From Pseudophaeobacter leonis (GTDB taxonomy: Bacteria > Pseudomonadota > Alphaproteobacteria > Rhodobacterales > Rhodobacteraceae), in NCBI RefSeq assembly GCF_002087335.1, contig NZ_MWVJ01000001.1, forward strand, positions 62,001 to 126,000: a DNA stretch of 64,000 bases, in the 5' to 3' direction. The position numbers and the translations under genes are program-made. The notes under the pieces were generated by a model, which worked only from the letters and a program-made list of their open reading frames with translations, did no database searches and was not told the DNA's origin. Positions 17,813 through 26,971 of this stretch are shown here, one piece after another. Each line of letters starts with the position of its first letter. Within the stretch, counting starts at the first letter, position 1.

Positions 17813-18915
17813 GCGCCGATGGTGCCCTGATTTGTTCCGATCTGGCCGCGATGCAGCAGCAGATGGTCCAGAATCACGCAGGCCATCATTGCCTCGGCCA
17901 CCGGCACAGCACGGATGCCGACACAGGGATCGTGACGGCCCTTGGTGATCACTTCGGCGGCGGTGCCATCCTTGCGGATCGACTGGCGCGGCGTCAGGAT
18001 CGACGAGGTGGGTTTTACCGCAAAGCGCACAACGACGTCTTGTCCCGTCGAGATGCCGCCCAGAATGCCTCCCGCGTGGTTGGAGGAATAAACCGGCTGG
18101 CCATCATTGCCCATGAAGATCTCATCAGCGTTTTGCGAACCCTTCAGACGCGCGGCATTCATGCCTTCGCCAATCTCCACAGCCTTCACTGCATTAATCG
18201 ACATCATCGCAGCGGCCAGATCCGTGTCCAGTTTGCTGTAGACCGGCGCGCCAATACCGGCGGGCACGCCTCGGGCCACCACTTCAATAATGGCGCCCAC
18301 GGAATCATGCGCCTTGCGCAGGCTCTGCAGGTAGTCTTCCCAGTCCTGAACAGCGCCAGCATCCGGCATCCAGAAATCGTTTTGCCCAATGGCCTCCCAG
18401 TCAAAGCGCGACCGGTCAATCTCCATCTCGCCCATCTGGGTCATATAGCCGGTGATCTTTAGGTCTGGCACCAGCGCCTTGATGGCTTCACGTGCCACAC
18501 CGCCAGCGGCAACGCGGGCAGCGGTTTCACGCGCGGATGAGCGGCAGCCACCGCGATAGTCGCGATTGCCGTATTTCTGAAAATAGGTGATGTCGGCATG
18601 ACCGGGCCGGAAGGTCTGGGCGATATCGCCATAATCCTTTGAGCGCTGGTCGGTGTTCTCGATCATCAGCTGGATTGGCGTGCCGGTGGATTTGCCCTCA
18701 AACACACCCGACAGGATCTTAACTGCATCGGGCTCATTGCGCTGGGTCATGTTCTTGTTTTGCCCGGGGCGACGCCGGTCCAGCCACTGCTGCAGCATCT
18801 CCGGCTCCAGCGGCACATTGGGCGGGCAGCCGTCAACGGTTGCCCCCAGCGCGGGCCCATGGCTCTCGCCCCAGGTGGTGACGCGGAAAAGATGGCCAAA
18901 GCTGTTCATCGACAT
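17809..18915 (-). CDS. aroC: Chorismate synthase
   Basis: Enzyme of 368 residues converting EPSP to chorismate with reduced FMN, last step of the shikimate pathway. Signatures: '[17 protein letters not shown]' at the N-terminus, '[14 protein letters not shown]' and '[19 protein letters not shown]' in the middle, '[10 protein letters not shown]' near the C-terminus. The ATG at 18915 has 'aggaga' about 9 nt upstream and is preferred to the longer frame to 18969. Divergent from the TPP-riboswitch/thiBPQ unit. It heads the aroC-HD-AEC overlapping run. Confidence 0.96.
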   Translation of the reverse strand: MSMNSFGHLFRVTTWGESHGPALGATVDGCPPNVPLEPEMLQQWLDRRRPGQNKNMTQRNEPDAVKILSGVFEGKSTGTPIQLMIENTDQRSKDYGDIAQTFRPGHADITYFQKYGNRDYRGGCRSSARETAARVAAGGVAREAIKALVPDLKITGYMTQMGEMEIDRSRFDWEAIGQNDFWMPDAGAVQDWEDYLQSLRKAHDSVGAIIEVVARGVPAGIGAPVYSKLDTDLAAAMMSINAVKAVEIGEGMNAARLKGSQNADEIFMGNDGQPVYSSNHAGGILGGISTGQDVVVRFAVKPTSSILTPRQSIRKDGTAAEVITKGRHDPCVGIRAVPVAEAMMACVILDHLLLHRGQIGTNQGTIGA

Positions 18916-19019
18916 ATGCTGGGATCTCCTTTGCGAGATGTGCTTAGCGAGACGGTGGCCATGGCTCAAGAGCTATTGCGGTTTCGCTTGTCTTTGCCGG
19001 GGCGCAGACTTAGGTTCGC

Positions 19020-19122
19020 GACACCTCGGGGAGCGTTGTGACGCTGAGATGCCTGAGCTGAGAAATCAGTCCGGCGAACCCGTAGAACCTGAACCGGCTA
19101 GAACCGGCGGAGGGAAGGTTTC
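19020..19122 (+). ncRNA. TPP riboswitch (THI element)
   Basis: Upstream of thiB. The conserved CTGAGA is at 19044-19049, and the 3' half contains AACCTGA (19086-19092) followed by GAACCGGCGGAGGGAA (19101-19116), the usual THI-box closing sequence. 'tcgggga' at 19027-19033 supplies the 5' partner strand. It ends about 30 bp before the thiB ribosome binding site 'aaggagga', so control of translation initiation is likely. Boundaries approximate. Confidence 0.93.
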
Positions 19123-19164
19123 GGAGTTCCTCCACCCTTGCCCGATGCCGCAAAGGAGGATGCC

Positions 19165-20142
19165 ATGAAGTATTCTGTTTTTGCAGCGGCACTATTGAGC
19201 GTATCGGCAGCCTATGCCGAGACGCCCGAGCTGACTGTATACACCTATGACAGCTTTGTTTCCGACTGGGGCCCCGGCCCTGCGGTGGAAAAAGCCTTTG
19301 AGGCCCAGTGCGGCTGTGATTTGAAACTGGTGGGAGCTGGCGATGGTGCCGCTCTGCTGGCGCGGATCAAGCTGGAAGGCGCGCGCTCTGACGCGGATGT
19401 GGTGCTGGGGCTGGATACCAACCTCACCGCCGCCGCCAAGGCCACGGGCCTGTTTGCCGATCATGGCGTTTCGGCGGACTACAGCCTGCCCATCGCCTGG
19501 GAAGACGCAACATTTGCGCCCTATGACTGGGGCTATTTTGCCTTTGTCCATAATACGGGCGCGACTGTGCCGACTGATTTCAAATCCCTTGGTGCCAGTG
19601 ATCTGAAGATCGTCATTCAGGATCCGCGCTCGTCCACGCCCGGCCTGGGCCTCCTGATGTGGGTAAAGGCGGCCTATGGCGATGAGGCCCCTGCGATCTG
19701 GGGCGATCTGGCTGACAATGTTGTCACCGTCACCAAGGGCTGGTCCGAGGCCTATGGTCTCTTTCTTGAGGGTGAGGCCGATCTGGTGCTCTCCTATACC
19801 ACCTCGCCGGCCTATCATCTGATTGCCGAAGAGGACGCGGGAAAAGCCGCTGCCGCCTTTGACGAAGGGCATTACATGCAGGTTGAGGTCGCCGGTATTC
19901 TGGCGGGCAGCGATCAGCCAGAGCTTGCGCGCGACTTCATGCAGTTCATGGTTTCGGAAGACTTCCAGCCGATCATTCCCACCACCAACTGGATGTATCC
20001 TTCGGTGACGCCGGCTGCTGGCCTGCCTGCGGGCTTTGAACCCCTGATCACCCCAGCCGAATCGCTGCTCCTGTCAGCGGATGAGGCTGCAGCTCTGAGC
20101 GATGGCGCATTGGGCGAATGGCTCGACGCGCTCAGCCAATAA
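19165..20142 (+). CDS. thiB: Thiamine ABC transporter substrate-binding protein
   Basis: Periplasmic binding protein of 325 residues with an N-terminal signal peptide (about residues 1-18, cleavage near 'AYA|ETPEL'). 'LTVYTYDSFVSDWGPGPAVEKAFEA' is typical of ThiB, as is 'SYTTSPAYHL'. ATG at 19165 follows 'aaggagga'. Controlled by the TPP riboswitch upstream. It binds thiamine or its phosphates and delivers them to ThiP-ThiQ; thiP starts inside its 3' end (25-bp overlap). Confidence 0.95.
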   Translation: MKYSVFAAALLSVSAAYAETPELTVYTYDSFVSDWGPGPAVEKAFEAQCGCDLKLVGAGDGAALLARIKLEGARSDADVVLGLDTNLTAAAKATGLFADHGVSADYSLPIAWEDATFAPYDWGYFAFVHNTGATVPTDFKSLGASDLKIVIQDPRSSTPGLGLLMWVKAAYGDEAPAIWGDLADNVVTVTKGWSEAYGLFLEGEADLVLSYTTSPAYHLIAEEDAGKAAAAFDEGHYMQVEVAGILAGSDQPELARDFMQFMVSEDFQPIIPTTNWMYPSVTPAAGLPAGFEPLITPAESLLLSADEAAALSDGALGEWLDALSQ

Positions 20143-21674
20143 GCGCACTGCCAGGCGCTGGCGCGGCCCTTGTTGTGGCCGCGCTGATTTTTGGCACGCT
20201 GGCGGCGGTGGCGCTGCGGGCCGAAGCCGGGCGTGGCTTTGGCTCCAGCGACTGGGCGGCGCTGCGCTTTACTCTCACACAAGCGGGACTGTCTGCCACG
20301 TTGAGCGTCGCACTGGCCATTGGGTTGGCGCGGGCCCTGGCGCGGCGGCGGTTCTTTGGGCGCTCAGTGCTGATTGCGCTGCTGGGCGCGCCGTTTATCC
20401 TGCCGGTGATCGTGGCGATTCTCGGTCTGCTGGCGGTGTTTGGCCGCGCGGGCTGGGTCAGTCAGGCGCTGGGCCTGTTCGGGTATGAGCCGCTGCAGAT
20501 CTATGGGCTGCATGGCGTGGTGCTGGCGCATGTGTTTTTCAACCTGCCGCTGGCAACCCGTCTGATTCTGCAGGGCTGGCAGGAAATCCCGGCCGAGCGC
20601 TTTCGTCTTGCCGCACAGCTGAACGCGGGACCCCGGGCGATCTGGCAGCTGCTGGAAGCGCCGATGTTGCTGCGCGTGGTGCCGGGGGCGCTGGCGGTGG
20701 TTTTTGCCATATGCCTGTCCAGTTTTGCCGTGGCGCTGACCCTGGGCGGCGGTCCCCGCGCCACCACAATTGAGCTGGCGATCTATCAGGCCTTTCGCTT
20801 TGATTTTGATCTGGGGCGCGCCGCCTTGTTGTCGGGGGTGCAATTGGTCCTGACAGGGTTGGCCGCCTTTGTGGCGCTGCGGGTCTCTGCCGCTGACGGG
20901 GTGGGCACCGGGTTGGACCGGGCTCTGCGGCGCTGGGACGGAGACACTGGCCTAGCCCGGGGGCTTGATGCCTTTTGGATCCTGTCGGCGGCGCTGTTTC
21001 TCATGTTGCCTTTGGCGGCGGTGGTTGCCTCCGGGGCTTCGGGGTTGTTTTTGCTCAAACCCAATGTCTGGATGGCGGCGCTGACCTCTGTTCTGGTCTC
21101 GGGCCTCAGCACGGTTGTGTTGCTGCTGCTGGCGCTGCCGATGGCGGCTTCTGTGGCGCTGGGGCGCAGTGCCATGATCGAGGTCGCGGGCATTCTGGGA
21201 CTTGCGGCCTCACCACTGGTGATTGGCACCGGGCTGTTCATCGTGATTTACCCCATTGCTGATCCCTTCTCGCTGGCGCTGCCGGTGACGGCGCTGGTCA
21301 ATGCGGTGATGGCGCTGCCCTTTGCGCTGCGCATTCTGGTGCCGCGCGCGCGTGAGGTGATGGCGCGCTATGGCAAGCTGTCGCTCTCGCTGGATATGGC
21401 GGGTGGGCCGTTTTTGTGGCGGGTGTTCCTGCCCCGGATGCGGGCACAGGTCGGTTTTGCCGCCGGGCTGGCCGCGGCGCTGTCGATGGGGGATCTTGGT
21501 GTCATCACCCTGTTTGCCGACCCCGAGGTGGCCACCCTGCCGTTGCAGATCTACCGCCTGATGGGGGCCTATCAGATGCAGGCCGCAGCGGGTGCGGCGC
21601 TTTTGTTGCTGGGGCTCTCAATGGGGGCGTTTTGGATTTTGGACCGCGGAGGACGCTGGCATGCTGAGGCTTGA
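20118..21674 (+). CDS. thiP: Thiamine ABC transporter permease
   Basis: Double-length permease of 518 residues with two BPD_transp_1 halves and about twelve hydrophobic segments. EAA-type loops are visible at 'AAQLNAGPRAIWQLLEAPML' in the first half and 'DMAGGPFLWRVFLPRMRAQ' in the second. Start ATG lies within the end of thiB, and the gene overlaps thiQ by 14 bp, so the three subunits are translationally coupled. Transports thiamine across the inner membrane. Confidence 0.94.
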   Translation: MARRAQPISALPGAGAALVVAALIFGTLAAVALRAEAGRGFGSSDWAALRFTLTQAGLSATLSVALAIGLARALARRRFFGRSVLIALLGAPFILPVIVAILGLLAVFGRAGWVSQALGLFGYEPLQIYGLHGVVLAHVFFNLPLATRLILQGWQEIPAERFRLAAQLNAGPRAIWQLLEAPMLLRVVPGALAVVFAICLSSFAVALTLGGGPRATTIELAIYQAFRFDFDLGRAALLSGVQLVLTGLAAFVALRVSAADGVGTGLDRALRRWDGDTGLARGLDAFWILSAALFLMLPLAAVVASGASGLFLLKPNVWMAALTSVLVSGLSTVVLLLLALPMAASVALGRSAMIEVAGILGLAASPLVIGTGLFIVIYPIADPFSLALPVTALVNAVMALPFALRILVPRAREVMARYGKLSLSLDMAGGPFLWRVFLPRMRAQVGFAAGLAAALSMGDLGVITLFADPEVATLPLQIYRLMGAYQMQAAAGAALLLLGLSMGAFWILDRGGRWHAEA

Positions 21675-22353
21675 GAGCTGTCATATTCAGAACGGCGCCT
21701 TCACGGTGCAGGCGGATCTGCAGATCAAGGCGGGATCAAAAGTGGCGGTGATCGGCCCCTCGGGGGGGGGCAAGTCCACATTGGTCGAGGCGATTGCGGG
21801 CTTTCTGCCGCTGACACAGGGACGGATTCTGTGGCGGGATATGGATCTGACAGAGATGGCCCCGGGCAAGCGGCCGGTTGCGATGCTGTTTCAGGACGGC
21901 AATCTGTTTCCACATCTCACCGTGGCGCAGAATGCGGGGCTGGGGCTGCGGGCCAATCTGCAGCTCTCGTCGCAAGAGCAGGCACAGGTGTTGCGTGCTT
22001 TGCAGCGCGTTGGGCTGGGTGATTTGGCGGAGCGCAAACCGGCGGCGCTGTCTGGTGGGCAACAAAGCCGGGTCGCGCTGGCGCGGGTGCTGTTACAGCA
22101 GCGCGATCTGTTGCTGCTGGACGAGCCTTTTGCCGCCCTTGGCCCCGCACTAAAAGCTGAAATGCTGGATCTGGTGGCTGAGATCGCCTGCGAGACGCAT
22201 GCCACGGTGCTGATGGTCAGCCATGACCCAAAGGATGCCCGCCGCATTGCGGATCAGGTTATTCTGGTCGCAGACGGCATAGCGCATGCGCCGCTGGCAA
22301 CTGCTGATTTGCTGGACAACCCGCCCCCGGCGCTCAAAGCCTATCTCGGCTAG
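21661..22353 (+). CDS. thiQ: Thiamine ABC transporter ATP-binding protein
   Basis: ATPase of 230 residues: Walker A 'GPSGGGKSTLVEA' (about residue 33), signature 'LSGGQQSRVALARVL', Walker B 'LLLLDEPFAAL', and H-loop 'VLMVSHDPKDARR'. Start at 21661 (MLRLESCH) matches ThiQ length; an earlier in-frame start would extend into the thiP C-terminus. Powers ThiBP-mediated uptake. A hairpin follows directly after the stop. Confidence 0.95.
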   Translation: MLRLESCHIQNGAFTVQADLQIKAGSKVAVIGPSGGGKSTLVEAIAGFLPLTQGRILWRDMDLTEMAPGKRPVAMLFQDGNLFPHLTVAQNAGLGLRANLQLSSQEQAQVLRALQRVGLGDLAERKPAALSGGQQSRVALARVLLQQRDLLLLDEPFAALGPALKAEMLDLVAEIACETHATVLMVSHDPKDARRIADQVILVADGIAHAPLATADLLDNPPPALKAYLG

Positions 22354-22379
22354 GGCGGTGGATCCTCGGACCCACCGCC
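22354..22379. terminator. GC-rich hairpin between thiQ and ribH2
   Basis: GGCGGTGG / CCACCGCC with a 10-nt loop, placed between convergent stops at 22353 and 22390. No T-run on either strand, so it is a weak or Rho-assisted bidirectional terminator candidate. Confidence 0.55.
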
Positions 22380-22389
22380 GCAGTCATAG

Positions 22390-22830
22390 TCAGGCGACGG
22401 CAGCGAGTTTCTGACGTGATTTGGCGATCATCAGCGCGGCCTTGGCGGCTTCGCGGCCCTTGTCGACAAAATGCGCGCGGTAGATTGCGTTGTGGTGGTC
22501 GGTTTCGCTGTACTGATGCGGTGTCAGCGAAACCGACAGCACCGGCACGCCCGTCTCCAGCCCAACGCGCATCAGCCCGTCCACCACGGATTGGGCCACA
22601 AAATCATGGCGGTAGATGCCGCCATCGACCACAAAGGCGGCGCAGGCGATTGCAGTATAGCTGCCCGTCTTGGCCAGATCCTGCGCCATCAGCGGCATCT
22701 CGAATGCGCCGGGAACGTCAAAGACATCGACCTGTTCGGCAGGAATAAGCTGGGTGAAACCAAGCAGAGCCTGGTCGACGATATCGGCATGCCATTGTGC
22801 CTTGATAAAGGCGTAGCGGGTGTGTGTCAT
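22390..22830 (-). CDS. ribH2: 6,7-dimethyl-8-ribityllumazine synthase, type 2
   Basis: Protein of 146 residues forming lumazine from the ribityl-pyrimidine and dihydroxybutanone phosphate, the penultimate riboflavin step. 'FIKAQWHADIVDQAL', 'VPGAFEMPL', 'AAFVVDGGIYRHDFVAQ' and 'TPHQYSETDHHN' match the Brucella-type RibH2 subfamily (decamers in characterised members) rather than the common icosahedral RibH. It stands alone on its strand and is preceded by an FMN riboswitch, which accounts for its regulation. Confidence 0.93.
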   Translation of the reverse strand: MTHTRYAFIKAQWHADIVDQALLGFTQLIPAEQVDVFDVPGAFEMPLMAQDLAKTGSYTAIACAAFVVDGGIYRHDFVAQSVVDGLMRVGLETGVPVLSVSLTPHQYSETDHHNAIYRAHFVDKGREAAKAALMIAKSRQKLAAVA

Positions 22831-22890
22831 GGGTATCTCCTTTAAGCGTTTGACACGTCACCCAAGGCGATAACGAACGGCAAAACAGCA

Positions 22891-22906
22891 TTCGGCCCCA
22901 GCCGAA
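22891..22906 (-). promoter_or_regulatory. Expression-platform hairpin after FMN riboswitch
   Basis: TTCGGC-TGGG-GCCGAA between the aptamer and ribH2, followed on the minus strand after a few bases by only a short TTTT. It could be the switching terminator or an intermediate stem. Role inferred from position. Confidence 0.45.
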
Positions 22907-22921
22907 AGCGGTCGTGTCGCA

Positions 22922-23122
22922 CGTTCTCTTCCATCCGGACTATGACCGTCGGCTCTGGCATCACACCAGATCTGCTGACACTTTTGGCGTGTTCCACAAT
23001 TTGTCCAAAAACCGGTTCCCACTTTTTGGATCGTGGCGACGACAAAAGCCGCTCGCGGGCTCACGAAAGGAAACCCTCCGCATACCGCCGGTGGGGAAGT
23101 TCACCCCGCCCTGAGAACGGCG
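22922..23122 (-). ncRNA. FMN riboswitch (RFN element)
   Basis: Upstream of ribH2 on the minus strand. It begins with GGGCGGGGTGAACTTCCCC and ACCGGCGGTAT, continues with GAGCCCGCGAGCGGC, and ends with GATCTGGTGTGATGCC, GAGCCGACGGTCATAG and TCCGGATGGAAGAGA; all conserved RFN blocks are recognisable. Between the CGCGAGC block and the GATCTGGTG block is a long extra segment (about 80 nt) that can fold on itself (CCAAAAAGTGGGAACC with GGTTTTTGG), an expanded variable arm. This element accounts for most of the 428-bp gap 22831-23258. Confidence 0.95.
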
Positions 23123-23258
23123 CGACCCTGCCAAGAACTGCGGTGATGCGCAAGGCTGGAAGCGCAAACTGACGCGGCGGCGCATAAATTGGCCGGCACT
23201 TGGGCTTTCTATTTGAGCATGAGCCTCTAGGCTGCGGCCAAACGACTAGGAGAGCGCT

Positions 23259-23861
23259 ATGAAACTTCACTATGCCCCGACATCCCCCTTTGTTCGCAAG
23301 GTTGTGGTGCTTTTGCACGAGACCGACATGCTGGAGGCGGTGGAGCTGCACAATGTCGCAACCACGCCTTAGGCGCCGAGCGCGGATGTGGAGGCCAGCA
23401 ACCCGCTGGCAAAAATCCCGGCGCTGGAGCGCGGCGACGGCCCGGCACTGTATGACAGCCGGGTGATTTGCGAATACCTCAACGCGCGCGCCGGTGCCGG
23501 GCTTTATGCCGGTGGCTGGGATACCAAGGTGCTGGAGGCCACGGCAGATGGCATCATGGAGGCGGCTGTTCTCGCGACCTATGAGATGCGGATGCGCCCC
23601 GAGGAAAAACAGTCGCCAGAGTGGATCAAGGCGCAGCTGGGCAAGGTGGTGAGCGCGTGTTCGGCGCTGAATGCGCGCTGGATGAGCCATCTGCAGGGGC
23701 CATTGGATATCGGCCAGATCGCTGTGGGCTGTGCTCTTGCCTATGTGGACTTCCGCCACCCGGATGCGGGCTGGCGCACAGGTAACGAGGCGCTGGCGGA
23801 CTGGTTCAAGGGCTTCGAATCGCGCCCCTCGATGCAGGCGACCCGGCCGCCAGAGGGTTAA
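23259..23861 (+). pseudogene. Glutathione S-transferase-like protein with in-frame TAG
   Basis: 200 codons with an in-frame TAG at 23370-23372 (codon 38); the same frame continues to 23861. N-terminus 'MKLHYAPTSPFVRKVVVLLHE' is a thioredoxin-like GST domain with the SPF(V)RKV glutathione-site pattern; 'NPLAKIPALE' and 'YDSRVICEYL' after the stop complete it, and a C-terminal helical domain follows. A CAG, GAG or AAG to TAG change explains the break. Readthrough or an error cannot be separated here. 'aggag' precedes the ATG. Substrate unknown. Confidence 0.8.
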
Positions 23862-23871
23862 TTCTTTCTTT

Positions 23872-23895
23872 AAAAAACGGGGGGTGAGGCCCCGT
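23872..23895 (-). terminator. Terminator-like hairpin reading on the minus strand
   Basis: ACGGGG / CCCCGT with a 7-nt loop; on the minus strand it is followed by six T residues (A-run at 23872-23877). No minus-strand gene is seen between here and petC, so it would end antisense transcription from the petABC leader, or serve the + strand GST as an imperfect bidirectional stop. Confidence 0.5.
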
Positions 23896-23916
23896 CGCTG
23901 TGGCTTTGAGGGCTCC

Positions 23917-23936
23917 GTTTCAAAGAAACTTGAAAC
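23917..23936. promoter_or_regulatory. Inverted repeat upstream of petABC
   Basis: GTTTCAA, 6-nt spacer, TTGAAAC, 133 bp before the petA start in the only intergenic region that can hold the petABC promoter. Candidate operator; regulator unknown. Confidence 0.45.
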
Positions 23937-24068
23937 TGGAGTGGCATGTGCTGCTTTGACCGCTGGACGAAACCGCCTCACCTGTTTAAGACCCGCGATG
24001 AGTCACCGCGTTTTCGTGGTGCATGCGCATTTTTGCCCTAAACGGGCGCTGGAAATGGAGAAAACCTC

Positions 24069-24629
24069 GTGTCCCACGCAGAAGACAACGAAGGAACCCG
24101 GAGAGATTTCCTCTACTACGCCACTGCCGGCGCCGGGGCAGTGACCGCGGGAGCCGCCATATGGCCCCTGGTCAATCAGATGAACCCCTCGGCTGACGTC
24201 AAGGCGCTGTCCTCAATCCTGGTGGATGTGAGCGGCGTAGAGGTTGGAACGCAAATCAGTGTGATGTTCCTGGGGAAACCCGTGTTCATCCGTCGTCGTA
24301 CTCAGGAAGAGATCGACGCAGCCCGCGCTGTTGAGCTTTCGGGTCTGATCGACACCTCGTCGGAGAACCCCAACAAGCCTGGCACCGATGCTGCGGATGA
24401 AAACCGCACCATGGATGAGGCTGGCGAATGGCTGGTTATGATGGGGGTTTGTACCCACCTCGGCTGTGTGCCTCTGGGCGATGGATCGGGCGATTTTAAC
24501 GGCTGGTTCTGCCCCTGCCACGGGTCGCACTACGACACCGCTGGCCGGATGCGCAAGGGCCCCGCGCCCCAGAACCTTCACGTGCCCGTCGCTGAGTTCA
24601 CCGACGCAACAACCATCAAGCTGGGATAA
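24069..24629 (+). CDS. petA: Ubiquinol-cytochrome c reductase Rieske iron-sulfur subunit
   Basis: Protein of 186 residues starting at GTG (24069), the only start that gives the family N-terminus '[16 protein letters not shown]'. A twin-arginine motif precedes the single transmembrane anchor ('[15 protein letters not shown]'). The 2Fe-2S ligands are in 'CTHLGC' and 'CPCHGSHYD' with both disulfide cysteines. It oxidises ubiquinol at the Qo site and passes the electron to cytochrome c1. First gene of petABC; petB follows after 11 bp. Confidence 0.97.
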   Translation: MSHAEDNEGTRRDFLYYATAGAGAVTAGAAIWPLVNQMNPSADVKALSSILVDVSGVEVGTQISVMFLGKPVFIRRRTQEEIDAARAVELSGLIDTSSENPNKPGTDAADENRTMDEAGEWLVMMGVCTHLGCVPLGDGSGDFNGWFCPCHGSHYDTAGRMRKGPAPQNLHVPVAEFTDATTIKLG

Positions 24630-24640
24630 GGAGACGCCAA

Positions 24641-25972
24641 ATGTCCGGTATTCCGCACGACACCTATGAGCCCAAGACTGGCGCAGAAAAGTGGCTAGAC
24701 AGCCGCCTGCCCATCGTTGGCCTTCTTTACAACACCATCATGATCCCCACCCCGAAGAACCTGAACTGGTGGTGGATCTGGGGCATCGTTCTGGCGTTCT
24801 GCCTGGTGCTGCAAATCGTCACCGGTATTGTTCTGGTGATGCATTACACGCCGCATGCAGACATGGCCTTTGCCTCTGTTGAGCACATCATGCGCGATGT
24901 GAATGGCGGCTATATGCTGCGCTATCTGCACGCAAACGGCGCCTCGCTGTTCTTTGTGGCCGTCTACATCCACATCTTCCGTGGTCTGTTCTACGGCTCT
25001 TACAAGGCACCACGTGAGATCACCTGGATCATCGGCATGATCATCTACCTGTTGATGATGGCCACTGGTTTCATGGGCTACGTTCTGCCCTGGGGTCAGA
25101 TGTCCTTCTGGGGTGCGACCGTGATCACCGGCCTGTTTGGCGCGATTCCCTTTGTTGGTGAAGCGCTGCAGACATTCCTGCTGGGTGGGCCTGCGGTGGA
25201 TAACGCCACGCTGAACCGCTTCTTCTCGCTGCACTACCTGTTGCCTTTTGTCATTGCTGCGCTGGTTGTCGTCCATATCTGGGCCTTCCATACCACCGGC
25301 AACAACAACCCAACCGGTGTGCCGGTGCGGACGGGCTCCAAGGAAGAAGTCAAAAAAGACACGCTGCCCTTCTGGCCCTACTTTGTGATCAAGGATTTCC
25401 TCGGTCTCGCTGTGGTGCTGGTGATCTTCTGGGCCATCGTTGGATTTATGCCAAACTACCTGGGCCACCCGGATAACTACCTTGAGGCCAACCCGCTGGT
25501 CACCCCGGCGCATATTGTGCCTGAATGGTACTTCCTGCCGTTCTACGCGATCCTGCGGGCCTTTACCTCTGAGGTCTGGGTTGTACAGATTGCCTCTTTT
25601 GTGACCGGTGGCATCATCGACGCCAAGTTCTTTGGGGTTCTGGCGATGTTCGGCGCGATTGCAATCATGGCCCTGGTGCCTTGGCTGGTATCCAGCCGCG
25701 TGCGCTCTGGCCGCTATCGCCCGATGTTCAAATGGTGGTTCTACCTGCTGGTGTTCGACTTCTTTGCCCTGATGTGGCTGGGTGCGATGCCGGCCGAAGA
25801 GCCCTATGCATCGTTCTCGCTGATCGCATCGGCCTATTGGTTCGGCTACTTCCTGGTGATCCTGCCAATTTTGGGTGTCATCGAGAAGCCACTGGCAGAG
25901 CCTGCTACAATCGAAGACGATTTCGACGCTCACTATGGCGAGAAATCCGACGCAGCCACTCCTGCCGAGTAA
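24641..25972 (+). CDS. petB: Cytochrome b of the bc1 complex
   Basis: Integral membrane protein of 443 residues with eight helices. Haem-ligating histidines lie in '[19 protein letters not shown]' and '[21 protein letters not shown]'; the Qo-site PEWY motif is in '[12 protein letters not shown]'. Start follows 'aaggaga'. The C-terminal extension after helix H ('[18 protein letters not shown]') is as in other Rhodobacterales. It forms the quinol-oxidising and quinone-reducing core. Confidence 0.98.
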   Translation: MSGIPHDTYEPKTGAEKWLDSRLPIVGLLYNTIMIPTPKNLNWWWIWGIVLAFCLVLQIVTGIVLVMHYTPHADMAFASVEHIMRDVNGGYMLRYLHANGASLFFVAVYIHIFRGLFYGSYKAPREITWIIGMIIYLLMMATGFMGYVLPWGQMSFWGATVITGLFGAIPFVGEALQTFLLGGPAVDNATLNRFFSLHYLLPFVIAALVVVHIWAFHTTGNNNPTGVPVRTGSKEEVKKDTLPFWPYFVIKDFLGLAVVLVIFWAIVGFMPNYLGHPDNYLEANPLVTPAHIVPEWYFLPFYAILRAFTSEVWVVQIASFVTGGIIDAKFFGVLAMFGAIAIMALVPWLVSSRVRSGRYRPMFKWWFYLLVFDFFALMWLGAMPAEEPYASFSLIASAYWFGYFLVILPILGVIEKPLAEPATIEDDFDAHYGEKSDAATPAE

Positions 25973-25991
25973 GAGAGAAGGACAGCTACCA

Positions 25992-26783
25992 ATGTTGAAG
26001 AAACTCGCAATCGGTGCCGCCTTCGCTCTGGCCCTTGCCCCTGTCGCATCTCATGCGGCAGGTGGGAGCGGCCACGTCGAGGACTTTCAGTTCTCGTTTG
26101 AGGGACCTTTCGGCGCCTATGACCAAAACCAGCTGCAGCGCGGCTTGCAGATCTACACCGAGGTTTGCGCTGCCTGTCACGGGCTGAAGTTCGTGCCGCT
26201 GCGCCCCCTGGCGGATGAGGGTGGCCCTGCGCTGCCCGCCGATCAGGTGCGTGCCTATGCGGCTGAGAACTTCACCGTCTATGACGCTGATCTGGACGAA
26301 GATGTGCCCGCCAAGCCTGTTGACCATTTCCCGGCCAACACAGCTGCTGGCGCACCTGACCTGAGCCTGATGGCCAAGGCCCGTGCCGGTTTCCACGGCC
26401 CCTATGGATCTGGTATGAACCAGCTGTTCAAAGGCATGGGTGGCGCGGAATATATCGCGTCATTGCTGGACGGCTATACCGGTGAGGAAAAGGAAGAGGC
26501 AGGGACGCTCTTTTATGAGAACACTGCTTTCCCCGGCGGCTGGATTTCGATGGCGCCACCGCTGTCGGATGAGCAGGTTGAGTTTGCCGATGGCCATGAC
26601 AATTCTGTGCATCACATGTCGCAGGACGTTGCGGCCTTCCTGATGTGGACTGCTGAGCCCAAGATGATGGCGCGTAAGCAGGCTGGTTTTGTTGGGGTTC
26701 TGATCCTGACCGTGCTTTCGGTTCTGCTTTACCTCACCAACAAAAAGCTCTGGGCGCCTCATAAAGGCAAGAAAACCGCCTGA
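25992..26783 (+). CDS. petC: Cytochrome c1
   Basis: Haem protein of 263 residues with a signal peptide (residues 1-21, 'ASHA|AGG'), covalent haem site 'CAACH' near residue 57, axial methionine in 'WISMAPPL', and a C-terminal membrane anchor '[19 protein letters not shown]'. It takes electrons from the Rieske protein and gives them to soluble or membrane cytochromes c. Last gene of petABC, followed by a strong terminator. Confidence 0.97.
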   Translation: MLKKLAIGAAFALALAPVASHAAGGSGHVEDFQFSFEGPFGAYDQNQLQRGLQIYTEVCAACHGLKFVPLRPLADEGGPALPADQVRAYAAENFTVYDADLDEDVPAKPVDHFPANTAAGAPDLSLMAKARAGFHGPYGSGMNQLFKGMGGAEYIASLLDGYTGEEKEEAGTLFYENTAFPGGWISMAPPLSDEQVEFADGHDNSVHHMSQDVAAFLMWTAEPKMMARKQAGFVGVLILTVLSVLLYLTNKKLWAPHKGKKTA

Positions 26784-26820
26784 TAGGCTGGTTTCAGGTG
26801 AAGCTACCCAACTGATCTAA

Positions 26821-26856
26821 AAAGCCCCCCGCAAGACAGCTTGCGGGGGGCTTTTT
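26821..26856 (+). terminator. Rho-independent terminator after petC
   Basis: 15-bp stem (AAAGCCCCCCGCAAG / CTTGCGGGGGGCTTT) with loop ACAG and a T-run, 37 bp after the petC stop. Confidence 0.95.
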
Positions 26857-26900
26857 ATTTTGGGGTTAGTGAGGGCTGGGGGGAATTGAAGAGCAGGGCA

Positions 26901-26966
26901 GGGGCGCTGCCCCTCTGGGCGCAAGCGCCCATTCACCCCGAGGTATATTTCAGGCAAGATGAAAGA
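26901..26966 (+). repeat. Intergenic hairpin-core repeat, copy 2
   Basis: Two small hairpins (GGGGC-GCT-GCCCC at 26901-26913; GGGCGC-AA-GCGCCC at 26917-26930) followed by CCGAGGTATATTT and GGCAAGATGAAAG. It repeats the layout of copy 1 at 14009-14060 on the other strand, here next to the 3' end of mtaB. Confidence 0.7.
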
Positions 26967-26971
26967 AGGCC

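Noticed and set aside
24695-25933. A 412-codon open frame on the minus strand opposite petB
   Set aside because: It is a mirror of the codon structure of petB, has polar low-information composition, and petB is a certain gene.
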